A DNA stretch of 64,000 nt from Sclerotiophoma versabilis (Eukaryota > Ascomycota > Dothideomycetes > Pleosporales > Didymellaceae), in contig JAAROD010000080.1 of the NCBI GenBank assembly GCA_012274445.1, positions 62,001 through 126,000 on the forward strand, written 5' to 3'. The translations under genes and the position numbers were made by a program. The notes beneath the pieces are model-generated. The model saw only the letters and a program-made list of their open reading frames with translations. It was not told where the DNA came from and made no database searches. Below are positions 10,293 through 23,900 of the stretch, one piece after another (position 1 is the first letter of the stretch; the number at the start of each line of letters is the position of its first letter).

Positions 10293-12160
10293 TCATCTCT
10301 CTTGTACTAGCGTTCTGACATCGATTTGTTTGACGAAGAACCTTCCCTGGGAATCTAGGTTCCCATTCGGTACGGAAAGCTTGAAGTTGAATTTTCTTAC
10401 GACAGTGGGAACGAGTCGGGAGAGTTCCATAAGACTGATATTCTTGCCGATACAAGTTCGTGACCCATAGCCAAACTACCCACGCATTAGCATTGGACCA
10501 CATATTTTGCTAGCAGCAGCACAAGAAATGGATCACTGCATCCGCTTCAAGCGAAGCACTTACCGACAGAAAGTACCTGTCCATTTCCTGGGATTTCTCT
10601 TCGCTCTCAAGCCACCTTTCCGGTTTGAATTCAGCTGCATCCTCACCGAATACTTGGGTGTTGGCATGTGCGACCCAGGCGTTAATGCCAACGGTAGACT
10701 GACATGCAGATTAGCAATGAGATATGCTCTAGTGAGGTTTTCAGAACTGTCTTACTCTTTCCGGGAAATAAGTCCCAGCTATCTCAACGCCCCCCTTCGG
10801 CACGACTCTCCACATCGGCAATCCTGTGGCCGGATACATTCTGAGAGCCTCGCGAATCACTGCTTGTAGGTATGGTAGCTTTTGAGCCTCATTGAATGTC
10901 ACTGGATCTGATAGCTCTCCGGCAGTGTGTTTTTCGTCGATTTCATTTCGAAGCTGGGACGACAGGATAACATGTCAGAACATAGGCACTTAGAGTACAT
11001 AAGACGAACAACGGATACAACGCACCTTTGCCAACACTCTCTCATCTCTGAAGATGTGCCAGAACGCACTCGTTAACGATACGCTTGTCGTGTCGCTGCC
11101 TGCGATGATGTTGCCCTGAATAACCCCGATGACGTCATCCATTTTCAACTTTTGTGGCTCGGTCTGGTGCAGATGCAGCAACTGTGCGAGAAAATCCTGG
11201 CCTTGGCTTTTAGTTTCCTCATGTCCTTGTTGTTCTGTCCGTTGCTGAATCTGACGAACAGCAAACTCGAAGGCGGCGGCCTTCCCCTGAAGACCCAGAA
11301 GCTTTGTCAGACGAAAGATGATGGTGTGGAATTCGGAGTATATTCCCACGTAAGCGGAGTAGATCAGGAAAGTCGTCAGAGTATTGACCAAACCGACGGG
11401 ATCAGTCATGTAATCCAGAAAGCCATATCGCTTTGCTACCTGCACATTAATCAATAACCGGCCGTACCAGATGTATGCGAAAACGAGAAATTGTTACCGA
11501 TATTGCAGATATCACGTCAAATGCAAAACAATGCGTCCACCACTGCATGTCTATCTCTTGCCGAGACCTGTTATGATGAGAACTTGATTCTACTGAGCGA
11601 TAAACTGCTGTCTCATCACTCACGAAGCTGCTTCTGATAGTCTCTTTTCAAACAGTCTGATACACTCGTTCATCGGCTCCTCCAACTTCACCAGGTTTGA
11701 CATGGAATAAAGGCCTGAAATTTTGCGCCTATTGGCTGCATGCACTGCCGGATCACGTCCAGAAAAGATATCCTCTGTATAGAAGTCTGGATCCCCGGAC
11801 GCAGTATACCAGTGCCCTTTGATGAAGCTAGTCCCGTGGCCGTATATGGCACGAACGGCGTGGGGATCATCGATCGAGTATTCGTATGGACTGAGGCGGA
11901 CTATCGGACCTTGCTCCTTAGTCAGACAAGCAACCTGAGCTTATACATTGGCCCCTGTAATCACCATATTTCCGATGTAGCTCAGGATTTTTAAGGAAGA
12001 AGTCACCCTTCCAAACACTGTATAGGTACCATAGACGTGTGAAACGCGCAAGGAAGGGACCAGGTAGGTGTTTGAGGGGTGTGGAAATGGCGCGGAATAG
12101 GGATCGGAAACAAACAGCTATAATAATGGCTGTTAGCCAGAATATTAAATTCATGGTCAA
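10293..12160 (-). CDS. Cytochrome P450 (pisatin-demethylase-like class)
   Basis: Looks fragmented in raw frames but splices cleanly into seven exons: 12160-11965, 11909-11624, 11567-11498, 11439-11026, 10953-10756, 10698-10564 and 10475-10293. Introns are 54-88 nt; the protein is 493 residues. An N-terminal membrane anchor (LIFWLTAIIIAVCF) precedes the hinge HLPGPF. YSIDDPHAVRAIYGHGT is a hallmark of the fungal group that includes pisatin demethylase. I-helix IAGSDTTS, ExxR E357-R360, the KPERW motif near 413 and heme loop FGYGSRTCIGKN with C441 are all present. It should be an endoplasmic-reticulum monooxygenase that hydroxylates or O-demethylates a small, probably aromatic, molecule. It closes the five-gene run. 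Family grouping is from recalled motifs. Confidence 0.88.
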
Positions 12161-15100
12161 GCTTTGCTGTGCAGAACAAACGTAAAACTAGGAAACCAGC
12201 ATGTTTATGGGCTTTCGAACCTTCAACCTTGCGGCTCCACTTGATGCTGACTAAGCCATCGCAATCCCCTTCCCGAGTCGACGAACAATGAGCCTTCAAT
12301 GCCCGCAGATCGTAGTGCGCATTACGTGTATCCCAAAGTCTCAGTCTCCGATGCACAGCTTTCGATCGAGACTCGGATTGTGGAGTTGTCGGAGGGGCTT
12401 GAATATCGGCCCCCTCCACGTCAGCCTCACCAGCTACCGGCATCCGGGGACAACCACATCCGAAAGTTTCGGAGGCCTGGACTGCGACAGTCAAGCCATG
12501 CAGGTGATCATTTCTTTGTTTGCTCAGCTTTTGTCTCGCTATCCAAGGTTACCAGCGTCATCGCTCGCCTTAGTGTTCCCTGCAGGATGGTGGTCTTGTC
12601 AGTCGTAGGCTTAGTATGTTGCTCTCTTTTGATTGTGCTTGCAGCTTTGTTTGTAGCAATGTAAGCAAGGACAAAAGATGCACCCCCTTGGATTAAGGAA
12701 CAAAGCGGCGAAGTTAGCAGACTATGCTTTGGAGCGCTCAGATGCGCCATGGTCATGGCGTTGCTTGCAGTAGCCACGCCTCTTATTACTTAGGGCAACC
12801 GGGCCGTTGCGGGAAAGAGCTCATAGGATGGCATAGTCAAAACAACACAACAGAGGACTCAGAAGCAGAAAAGCGGGGAAAAGAGGGTTTGCTCTGTAGT
12901 ACGATGGCTTCTTCTTCCTCTTCTTTTTCTATTTCTATATTTAGTACCAAGGCCGTTTCTAGCACCCTCTTAGCGCCTAGAAGGTAGGTCTGCATTGGCC
13001 TCCCCGCGGTTATGTATTAGACCTATCTAGATTTGTGTCTTACCTGCGTGACGACTTTTGTGCCTGCTCTCTACCTACTTTTTAACTGCTAGGCATCTTA
13101 TATCTAAGCTTGCTTTCTAACCCTTTCTAGATAGCTTTTTCAATCCTCTGCATGTATTGTAACCTGCCTTAACAAGGCACTTAGGGTAGAGAATCTAGAT
13201 CTAGTGTCTCTAATGAAGCGCAGTAGCTAAGTGCTACAGTATTGTTGCCTTCTTACAGCTAAGCTGCTGTGCATTTACTATTTGTTCTAAGGCTGGCGCG
13301 CTAAAACCTATGTTACCATTGCAACAATGCTTAGGGCCACGGTATGCATAGTCAATCAAGACACGCTTGCATTCCTGGAAGAGCTGACAGCTCTGCTCCT
13401 AGTGTTAAAAGAGAGGCTACAGTAGCCGTCTTTAAGCTAACCTAGCTGCTCTGAAGTCTTGTAGTAATCTTCCTAAAGCTTAACATAGGCGCTAGCAAGT
13501 CTAAGATAAGTCTCTTAAGTTTAGCGCAGAGCCAATTGGAGCTGAGCAAGAGAGTCCCAGCTTGCGTACAGCATTTAGCGGCACAGATCTGTTGTGCTTA
13601 ACACTGCCTTAAGCTTTGTAATGGTAGCAGGGGACTTATCATCTATAGGGCAAGCTGGTAGCTGCAGCTGCAGCTGCAGCTTAGTTGTTGCAGGTACAGA
13701 GGCTATGCTTTACTAGCTGAGTGCAAATAGCTGGCTGAGTAGGATAAGTGCAGGTGTAATAATCATAACAAAATTACATAAAATTGATTTAAGCATACAA
13801 ATGCTGTTTCAACTAAGTCCCTAACCCTGCTGAGTGAACAGCAGACTTGCTGTGCAGTCTGAAAATAGCTTAGTTGTAAGCTTTAGACAAAGGGAGACTG
13901 CTAAAATTAAGTTAGTCCTGCGCTAACGCCAGCACATCTGTCGCTGCTACAAGCATTCTCTTAAATCTTATTGTTCGCATTTATCTAGAAGGCTTTGGTT
14001 TACTAGCTAAATAAAGAAGTGCTTGAAGGCGGAGTGTGTGCGACTAAATAGATTGCCTGCTGTAGTGTTTAATTGTTAAAGCTGTCACCTACTTAGGTGA
14101 CTGTTTACGAAGCGCGAGCACTATAGTTGAGTTGATGCAGCTCTCTGAGGGCTGAGAGACCGCTCTTATTTACTGCTCCTACTCCTGCCCCTGCTCTACC
14201 ATGTCGTGAAGTATCAATCGATCAATTGTCGCGTTCGTTCTAAAGTAATGTATTTTGGGCTCATTTCTCGATCTATTCTATCCTCTAGCGCTGCACTACC
14301 CCCTGTGCGTTGTAACCGTTGGAATCTAACCAATAAGCATCTTATCATTTCCAAGAATTGGTTTTCTACATGCGGTATGCCCACGCAGACCCGCGTTGCC
14401 TCCTTTCCGGTCAACTGCCTCCAACTCAAGTGCACCACAATGTTATCATATCTATTTGACCAGCTATCGCCATCGTTCCTAGTATGACGCATTGAAGACT
14501 ACCGTGTTGTAACACACAGTCCATGTACCATTTGGTGTCAAAGATATGCCTGCGGATTACTCTTCCGGGAGTTCGATGTGCCAGCGTGCTTTCCAGCGCA
14601 ACACCAGTGACATCTCAATATATTTCTATGCACTCTGCTGGTAACCCCTTACTTCAGCACTACGATTAACGGGAGATTGCGGACAATGGCCCTGGCCAGC
14701 GTGATCTTGATTGAGGGTACCCCATCTAACCAGATGTTCTCATGCGCGGCGACGGATCCTGAGCTCGACATGCACGATCATTAAGATATACAGTAGGTCG
14801 AATGTAGTTAGTAAACTGACGTACGTTGCGGGAGAGGCACGGTACAATCGTGCAAGTGGAGCCCGCAACTGGCTCAACATTTGGCTGCGTCACAGGGCAC
14901 GTTGATGGGAGTCACTCATACCGCCATCTCCGATCCACCGAAGCTCACAATAACTGACCATGCAGCAATCTCACTTGCTTTCTGTACAGTGCCGCAGAGC
15001 CTGAGTTTCCTATACTGTAGTGTAGAAGCATGTTCAATTGAGACCTGCCGGCTAATTACTCCAGTAATCATTTGTGCACTCGCAGCGTCACTTGCTTATT

Positions 15101-15385
15101 CAACATAATACTGTTTTGTTATTGTGAGGGAGATCCACTAGGCGCAACTTAAACAAATACCAAATTAGAATGTAATTTTGAAGCCAAGAATTAGAGGCAC
15201 GAAGGCGGGACCCAAGTTGGAACCTCAGAACGGCCCAAAACTGGAACACAAAGCGAGGTCTAAAGTTGCACTGTAAAGTGCTTAAAGAAGACATTGGCCA
15301 CATGATGAGCATCACTAAGAACCCAGCGCACGCTAGTTTGAACTTCCTCACTTCTTGTCTCTAAATATACTCCAAAACGGATCAA
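12161..15385. other. Gene-poor stretch of the GC-balanced island
   Basis: 3.2 kb with only short overlapping frames on both strands that show no family motif. 13000-14100 is TAG-rich and mildly AT-shifted and may be a lightly mutated old repeat. A short GCTGCA tandem lies at 13661-13680. The P450 promoter should fall within the first few hundred bases. I see no gene I can support. Confidence 0.4.
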
Positions 15386-17153
15386 GCTCAACTCGAAAGC
15401 GTTGAGAAGCGGCTGGCCAAAGACAGAGGCAGATTCTACAGAGGAACGACACGTGTCAGATTCGACCATCTATGCTTCGAAGACGCATTCCCACGTGACC
15501 GTTACACGCCAGACCGAGAGATTGTGGAGATCTGGAAGCAACGGTCCGAAACCGAGGGGTGTCTTCGGCTCGAGCCCGCAAACACATCTCCGCAGTCATC
15601 GACCAGAGTGCTTTAGATACACTGACACAGAAATCTCCTGATGTATTGCTCACCCCTCTTATAGACTATTCAGACGGAATTTCCCCGAGATCGAATGCAC
15701 AAATGATATAAGCATCAGATGCCTGCAAGGCAGTCATCGTATAGAAGCTGGACGGATGCTTTTGGCGCCTAGAAATTGGTGGTGGACAATCGATCTGTAT
15801 CTGAGTGGTACGGTGAAGGTGCAAATGCATCCACGATATATATCATAAAATGCAACTGACAGAAGTAGACGGAAGTCGAGATCCGCAAAAGTCGCTCTCG
15901 GAAGAGTACTCCAGCTGAGTGAACTTTTCTGATGGTGAGATCTACCTGCAGTTACGTCAGTGCAACGATATGACAGAAAAAAGCGAAAGCGCTATGTATG
16001 CTGAACAGCGTATACTGACGCGTCTGAGCGCAGACAAAAGGAAGGACCTCTGACAAATGCTCAAGAGTGAAGCTCCCACAGTAGCTTTCGATGCTCTATG
16101 CGTTATCCCTGCCCCGCGGGGGATTCCGAATAGAGCACAAGTTTTTATCGATGAAGTGTCACGAAGTACGTACTGTACAACCAATAAGCCCATCGAGTCC
16201 AAACACTGACATCGGACCAGGAGCTCCTGAACTATCTCAGACACATCCTGCAAGTGTGGACCGAGATTTTCGAAAGGGCCTTCAGGCCTGATGAGAAAAC
16301 TCGATCGCTCAACAGTGAAAGAGGTAGGGTTGCGAGCCCCTGGTCATTCTCGTGAAGACCTTGCGTATCTAGCAAGTCTCTTCGCAAAAAGAAAGCTCTT
16401 CTCGAGGATTAACGACCAAGATGACCGAAGTCGTCTCTGGAGGAACCTCCAAAAGACCAAGACATTAATGCCAAGCTTGTTTAGCTTCTTCGAGGACACC
16501 AAGTACCTCAAAGTCTCTGCAAAAGCAATAAGGAAGCTGTTTCCGGCGTCCAAGCTCATGCCGGAGTGTCCTAAAAAGTAAGATGGGGAGGAGACACCAA
16601 GATCGCAAGACCCTAGCCCAGCTAAATGGTACCAGGTGGTGGAGCTCGCAGAGAGGCTTGGGTACGAACCAAGCCAGATTGTTGAATTTCTTTGTCCGGA
16701 TCCAGATCGATAGACCGCCCAAAAGACTCTCGAACAAGCTCGTGATGACCCCGACAAGTATGAGTATGATGCCACTGAGTACGAAGATCACATTTCTCAA
16801 AGGAGTGCGATGTTTAAATCGGCAAGCTACAAGGAGGTGAAGCCGGTCAAACCTGCGCTTTTGGTTGATGGAGCTGGAGAGCGCCTTGAACGGAGGTGTG
16901 GCCGCGTACTCGCCAGAGCACGTGAACATGTCAGAAACCACCTCTTCTTGGACAATCTGTACGACTCAGGAGTACGCGAAGGGGCAAGTGCGTCCTCAAT
17001 TCTGGTGAGAATATCGGTGTACATGGCCTTCTTTGGCAAGCATCCGTTCAGCTATGGCGGAAAGAACCCCTCCTTTGGTACATCAAATCCGCCTTGGGAG
17101 TTTGGGCTGAATGATGCTGCAGATTCAACAAGATTGCCGATGACTCTTCAAGC
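15386..17153 (+). pseudogene. DUF3723 family gene, broken
   Basis: Pieces of one fungal DUF3723-type protein appear in order but in changing frames. RFYRGTTRVRFDHLCFEDAF and EGCLRLEPAN lie near 15430-15590, then SHRIEAGRMLLAPRNWWWTI near 15740-15800. DGEIYLQLRQCNDM follows near 15930, RLWRNLQKTKTLMPSLFSFF near 16435, KWYQVVELAERLGYEP near 16620 and LFLDNLYDSGVREG near 16945. At least four frameshifts and several stops interrupt it, so it cannot make a full protein. The longest surviving frame is 16291-16581 (96 codons). DUF3723 proteins are of unknown function and are often found in accessory or repeat-rich regions of ascomycetes. Damage is indels and scattered stops rather than the dense C-to-T change of RIP. 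Its 3' end meets a LINE fragment. Confidence 0.72.
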
Positions 17154-17582
17154 TGTGTTGCAGTCCGCACCCCGGACTGCAACTGTCACTGAACATCCTT
17201 TCTCCTGGAGCTCCAGGACCTGTCGCGCAATCTTCTTGAGGATGTATGCCCCTGACCATCCTTCTGCGCTGGCGATGGACCAGATGGCGGCCTGGTCGTC
17301 TGTATATACGGCTATGTCTTTTCGCTCGCCATCTCCATCTTCATACTCCTTTGCGATCTGCAGTGCTAGTCTAATGCCTTGTAGCTCCGCGGCGAATACC
17401 GTCGATAGTGCATCCGATCCCGTGTGTACGGATAGTGTTTGTTGTGTGAGCGGGCATACCGCTGCGGAGCCAATCTCGCCCTCGATGCCGCTGCCGTCCG
17501 TGTAGATGCTGAGGATCTTGGTTTTTGCACATTCGCGCTCCGCAAGCCCAGTGTTCAAACTAATGGGTATCCGCCTCGACAA
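17154..17582 (-). pseudogene. LINE (Tad1-like) RNase H domain fragment
   Basis: A 144-codon frame on the minus strand carries the RNase H core of fungal LINE reverse transcriptases: aspartate in IYTDGSG, glutamate in FAAELQGIRLAL and aspartate in YTDDQAAIWSI, ending in CSVTV where the WVPAH motif should follow. The frame then degrades and the element is cut. The reverse-transcriptase domain that normally precedes it is not visible upstream, so this is a remnant. It is oriented against the DUF3723 relic it abuts. Confidence 0.8.
17157..17183. repeat. Perfect hairpin at a relic junction
   Basis: GTTGCAGTCCG, a 5-base loop CACCC, then CGGACTGCAAC: perfect 11-bp arms. It sits where the DUF3723 relic meets the LINE fragment. 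It could be a breakpoint scar or chance. Confidence 0.6.
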
Positions 17583-18640
17583 AGACGATGCTGGAGCTAA
17601 AGTAATGGGGTCCTGGGATGCCGTTGAGGATCAGCCGTCTGTTCGCATGAGCGCTCGTGTTACCGGCTGAAGGCATCATTGTGCTTCGCCGCCAAAGCGA
17701 CAGTGCGCGTTGACTACCGCATGTGTAGTACATGGATCGGGCTTGTTTGCTAGCTAGATTGTTGCCGACTCAATAAAATAATCTATTCGTGTATGAATGA
17801 GCGTTGCCGTTCGTATCTATAGGAATTCGTGAATCAGGTGTCGGACAATCGTCAAGATATATTTGAAGAGACTCCTGTTTGAAAATACACCAACACCCAG
17901 CGTAAGCCTTTCGTGGACAGTAAACAGGGCCATTTCTTCCGACATTTCAACATTGAGAGTTGCCTCGAGCATTTAGCGTGGGGTATTGGAGGTGATCAGG
18001 GTGTCGTCAACAAGTTTTGTTGTTTTGATGTTGTGTTGTAGTGTTGCACACTACTGATGTTGGATTCTGGCACCGTGTTGACTGAAAGTATCGAGACACA
18101 TGTGGTTTTAAAACCATTGGTTAGCATTGATCGGAGTGTATGCATGCTTACAAGATTGGGGCTGTAGTTGATGAACTTGCTATGCTAACAAAGGAACGTT
18201 GGTTCCCATGAGGACGTCGTCACAGAACGCTGTATAGAGAAAGGTGGTGATGCGCTTTCATGGAATGCACGCTTCGACAAGAGAACTGCAGGGCTGCTTC
18301 GATGCACAGCCGTCCTACATCGAAGTAGGAATATCGAAACAGGGGTGGGTATCTTGAAAAAGAAGACATCATGATGCTCGGGGTGAATTAGATGCCAATT
18401 GCTGTCGTTAGTGAATATGTTGACTGTGTGGCAAGCCTCCCACTAGAGAAAGTAGTTCTTCCACAATAACGTCCGAAGGAATAAGTCACGTGCCAGCATA
18501 CACCGAAACGGAGAGAATAGTGCTTGCAAGATGAAGATAAGTCATCAACAACACCTGACAACCTCTTCCTTCTGAGCACTGGTAGTTTCATGCTCCCATT
18601 TCTGTGACTCCAGGCGTGTTCGAGAGCCCAAGCCGTAAGT
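17583..18640. other. No gene seen
   Basis: About 1 kb of balanced composition with no convincing frame, RNA gene or repeat. The first 150 bp may be further LINE remnant. At 18640 it passes abruptly into RIP-mutated DNA. Confidence 0.4.
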
Positions 18641-20999
18641 AAGAGAGATAACTATATAAGCAGCTATAATTCTAAATAAAAAAACTTAGAAAGACAATAA
18701 GTAATAATACTTATCTAGAAACCTTAGAAAGAAGTAGATAAGACTTTTCCTCTAGTTCTACCCCTTTAAGTAACTACTAAAATTACACTATCTAATAGGC
18801 TAAAAAGCCTAGACTTTCTAATATAGAAGTATTTAATAAAGAATTATATAAATAAAATCTTTAGTAGAAGATAAAGGTATAGGCTAAGCTATATAGAAAC
18901 TAACTAGTATACTCTACTAAGAAGAACTAGGTTAACTATATAATTACTTATATAACTAGTTAAGTATTTAATACTCTATCTCTAATAATAATAGGCTTTA
19001 TAAATAGTACTACTCTACTAATACTTAAGAAGGCCTAGGTATACCTTAATAGGTTCTTTAAAGACTCTACTACCTAGAAGAAAGCTCTTAAGTACTTACG
19101 CATAATAAAATAAGGTAAGAATAATTTTAATCTATTATAATTAAGCTTAAAGGACTATACTTAGGTAGTAAATAGTATTTAATTAGTGCCTATCTAAGAT
19201 TAGATAAAAACTGTTTATTATATATATAGGAAATCTGTGTAGGTTATATAACCTATCTAAAGTAAGCTTCTACTTACTATTAGAGTTACTTACTGCTATT
19301 ATACTAATATAATAAGCTTCTAGTTAGCTCTAGAGCAGCTTATAGCTAATTCTCTAGGCTAATTAATCTCTATATAACTAACTAAGTAGCTTAATTATAT
19401 AATATACTCTCTAGTTATTCTCTAATTTAATAAAAAAGTAGCTAAATTATAGTTAAGTAGCTTATTTAGTAGTTTTCTAGTAGTATAGGTCTAAAATATA
19501 GAGTTAAATAGAAGTCTAAGCACTTAAGTTACCTCTTAGTTAATCTTTTTAAATATTTTTAGTTCTTTAATCCTATCTTATATTCTTCTATACCTTAGTA
19601 CTATAGTACTATAGCTAAAAGAGCTCTTTATAGTCTAGCAGGCAGCTTATTTATAAGTTCTTTACTCTATCTAAGCTACTTAATTACGTATAGGTTGCTT
19701 TTAGGCTTAGTTAGTAGTACCTTCTTTAGTAGTAGGGCTAAATAAGCGTCTAAATAGTTAGTCTTAAGCTTGTTTCTAGCATAGTAAGAGTTATAGTAAA
19801 ATTATTTAAATAGCTAACTAGGTAGTAGCTAGAGGCTAGTGTCTATAGTAAAGGTTATATACTATAGGCTTAACCTTTACTAGCTCTATTAGCTATATAA
19901 GTAGGTACTCTCTTCTATTTTAATAATCTCTAAGTTTATATCTAAAATAGCTATAAGTATAGCTAAATTATATTTTAAGTAACTTATTAGTGCCTTATTT
20001 ACTTATTTATTAGTCTTTTAGCCTAGTTACTCTAATTAGAAGTTCTTTTTATATTTTATAGTAGTTGGGTAGTATCTAAATAAGCTTCTCTTTATTATTT
20101 CTATAGCTCTTTCTAAACTTTTAGCTAACTTTTATATAGAATTAATTAAAAGCCTAGTATAAAGCGCGCACTACTACTACTATTACTGCCTACCTTACTT
20201 CTATCTACGCTACTGCTACTACCTATAAGCTACTTACTTACCTAGCTAGCTTAGCGTTAGCTAACTAAGCTTCTTCTACTAGCCCTAGAGGCTCTATTAG
20301 AGTCTCTAACCCTATCTCTACTACTATAACTATTACTAGCACTAGCACTAGTAGTAGTAATAATAATAATAACGCTGCTACCTCTATTCTCTACTAGAAG
20401 AGTACCTTCTACGCTACCTCTTATAGAGGTTATATAGCTATACTGCTAATAAGTAGCACAGCTACTCTTTGCTATAACTAGCTAGGCAGCTAATAGGCTA
20501 AGAGGTGTTTTTACTATACTGCTAGGCACTTATACTATAAGCTATAGGTATTCTCTAAAATAAGCTTATAAATAGTAGTCTAATAGCTTATTTTTAGTTC
20601 TGCCCCTCTTAAGCCTATTAGAGTTAAGCTGTATAATAAGCTTAGGCTTAATAGTAGAGTTACTACTAGTATAAGTAACTTATTTCTATTTATAATTTAT
20701 CTTTAGTAGCTAATAAGCTTATAGCACGTAACTAAGCTATATATTACCTACTAGGTAATAAAGAGGCTTCTTAATAATAGCAAGATTAATGCATAGAGGC
20801 TTTAGATTCTCTAGTAGAGGTAGTTTAGAGGTTAAGCTTATTAGCTACTAGTAGTGCGCTCTAATAAGCTGCCCCTAGTAGTTTAGTAAGCTTAGCCTAG
20901 GTTTTTTCCTTAGAAAGAAGAGTATTCTCTCTAGTTAGTTAAGAAATTAATCTTTTATTTCTCTATTAAAAAGCTTTTATTTATAGAACTATAACTTAT

Positions 21000-23900
21000 A
21001 TAACTTATTCTAACTTATAATAAGCTTATTATTACCTATTAAGCTGCCTATTTACTTATAAATTATTAATATTAGCAGCTCTTTCTTCTTAGTTATCTTC
21101 TGTTTCTTAGTTAGTATTTAGACTCTAATTTATATTAGAATAGATATTAAATAAGTTAAGATAGCCTAAAAAGCGCTTATAGGCTTACCTAGGCAGCGCT
21201 TTTATAAGCCTATAAGCTAGTATTTTATTAGTCTTTATATAGGTAATAGTAAAGGTACTCTTAGTATACTCTTATTTTAACTATATATTTTATATATCTA
21301 CCTAGCTGCGCTAGGTAGTAAGCTACTTACTTTCTTTAACTACTAGCTAAATAGTCTACTAGTTATTATAAAAGATCTTCTATACTATACCTAAGTCTAG
21401 GTATAGTTTATAGAGGGATTATTTTAGAGCTATACTCTTCTTAGCTATATACTCTAAAGCTAGTATTTCTACCTTAGTAGTTAAAGTAGTTACTATAGCT
21501 TATTAAGCTGCCTTCTATATAATTAACTCTCTAAAGAGCTGTATAATATAGCTCTAAGAAGATTAATAGGTTAAACTATTATTAGTAAATAAGGTGTTAC
21601 TGTATATAAGTAACTAGCTCCTAGAATAAGCTCTATATCTTATACCTAGGTGCTTAGTTCTATATAAGTAGCTAAGAACCTAAGCTACTCTCTAAAAGTA
21701 AGTAGCTTCTAGGTTTATTAGATAATAGAATAGTTTAGATATAGTATAAGCTATATCTAGACAGATTATAATAGCTGTATATAGAATAGACTTAATATAC
21801 TTCTAATAGGCTTTAATCTTCTATTTTAAAGCTTCTTTCTTATGCCTAGAGAGCTTAGTTATTAGAAAAGAGATACTTAGAAGCAACCTTTTATTTATAA
21901 CCTTAAATTTAGAAGTAAGCTTCTTAATATAGAAGTTATATATAAGTATAATAGTATAAGTAGCTTAATTCTAGATATTTTAAACTCTAAGAAACTATTT
22001 AGTAGCTCTATAATTGTTAATCTAATATTTACCTATAAGTAAGCTTATTAGCTACTCTATAGTAGCTTAATTATCTCTATAATAGGCTATAAGAATATTA
22101 TCTATATAGAAAAGTAAGACTATTCTCTACTTATTATTAAAGAAGAGGTAAGGTTCTTTTCTTAATAACTTTAAACTAAGTGCCTAGAGTATACTAGACA
22201 GCTTTTTATACTATAAAAGTAGTAAATTATATAGTTTATATAGAGCTTATAGTAAGTAAACTACCTAATTAGCTTTTCTAAACCTATTAGGTAGCTTATA
22301 GAGTACCTAAGGCTAGTTCTAGCAGCTTATATTAAGAAACGCGCCTACTATATTATACTAATATAGTTTAAGGTTAAACTATATAGCTATTACTACTATA
22401 GTATAAAAAGATTGTATAGTAAGTACTATAGTATAGGTTAACTTAATTAAATTCTTAGCCTATAGGTCTCTATATATATAAATTCTAACTTTAGATTTTA
22501 TAAAGTATCTATTTTAGTTAAACTTATATATAAAGACCTATTTAAGTAGTAAAAGCCTGTTTAAGCTACTTAGTTAGTTAATTTCTTTCTATATATACTT
22601 TTTAATAATATTAATATTTCTTTCTTATATACCTAGTAAAATAGAGCGCCTAGTAGATAGTATATAAGCTTCTTCTATTTATTAGAGAGTAGAAGAAGCT
22701 TATTATAGTATATGCGCTGCTTAATTTAAGTAACTAATTTCTTAGCCTATAGAGCTAAGGTATTAATAACTATATATAGTAATTAGGTTTCTTCTAAGCT
22801 CTCTATACCTTTCTATATACTTAAATAGAGGTTTAAGTATCTATAAATACTCTACTAATTAAATTAAACTAATTATAGTATATAGGCCTGCTCTATTAGC
22901 CTCTCTATTATCTTCTTTAAGCTTATTACACTATTAGTTATAGAGCTAACAGCTTAACCTAATAACTATGCCTATACCTCTACACCTTTTTATACTTTTT
23001 ATACTTAGTTAACCTACTTCTATTACTTTCTAAGATAGTATAAGAATAATTAGAGAGCTAGGTCTAATAGGTAGATTATTACAATCCTTAATACCTGCTA
23101 GTAAGCTCTCTTCTTTAATAGTAGAGTATACTTTCTATAAGTTACTAGATAGAGTCTCTATATAAGAAGCCTCTAGATTATTACTAAGCTACTTATTATT
23201 AGGCTTAGGTATAGAATTAGGTAAGAGTAGACCTAAATCTTATTACTTTACATAAATCTCTATTAGTTTACTAGCTAAGCTAACTAATTATATAGTCTTA
23301 TCTTTAGAAGCTTAATTAGTACTAGACTAGCCTTCTAGTAACTAACTTCTCTCTATAGGTTTACCTCTAAGCTATTACTTAGTAGGTAAGTTAAGTAATA
23401 GATCTTCTCTCTCTATAATAAGAAGCTTAATTATATTTTCTATATATATAATCTTACTAGTTTTATAAAGTATCTTAATTATAGTAGTTACTTCTAATAC
23501 TAGAATAGTATCTAACTTATCTCTGCTATAAAAGAGCTTTTTATTAAAGGTTATATTATGCGTTATAATTACCTAGTTAAGTTAGAGTACCTATATTCTA
23601 TAGATATTAGTAGCTTAGTAGTTTACTAAATACCTAATATAGCTTCTTAGAGTAACTTTAAAGCCTCTTTAATTATACCTAGCTACTTATTCTCTATTTA
23701 AGAGGTAGGTATAGTAGCTATATATATATATTCTACTCTAATTATATCTTAGATTAGCTATAACTACTCTTACCTACTTAGGTTAGTACTAGTAGAAGTA
23801 TTATATAAACTACTAGTTAAGCTACTTATTTAGACTCTAAAGCTTATTTATATATAAAAGGCTTATATTATAGAGCTAGGCTGCTACTATAATTACCTTA

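Noticed and set aside
10293..12160. P450 as a pseudogene
   Set aside because: The unspliced frames look broken, but seven exons with proper splice sites restore every conserved motif and a clean stop.
12210..12290. tRNA-like A and B boxes on the minus strand
   Set aside because: TGGCTTAGTC and GGTTCGAAA look like box elements, but the acceptor and T stems do not pair, so no cloverleaf forms.
12003..12494. 163-codon minus-strand frame overlapping the P450 start
   Set aside because: It overlaps the first P450 exon in another frame and shows no family motif. The spliced P450 explains the region.
12724..12987. 87-codon plus-strand frame with a serine run
   Set aside because: Low-complexity composition, no homologous-looking motif, and it sits in a gene-poor stretch with frames on both strands.
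14214..14492. Opposed 92- and 93-codon frames
   Set aside because: They are mutual shadows with no recognisable motif on either strand.
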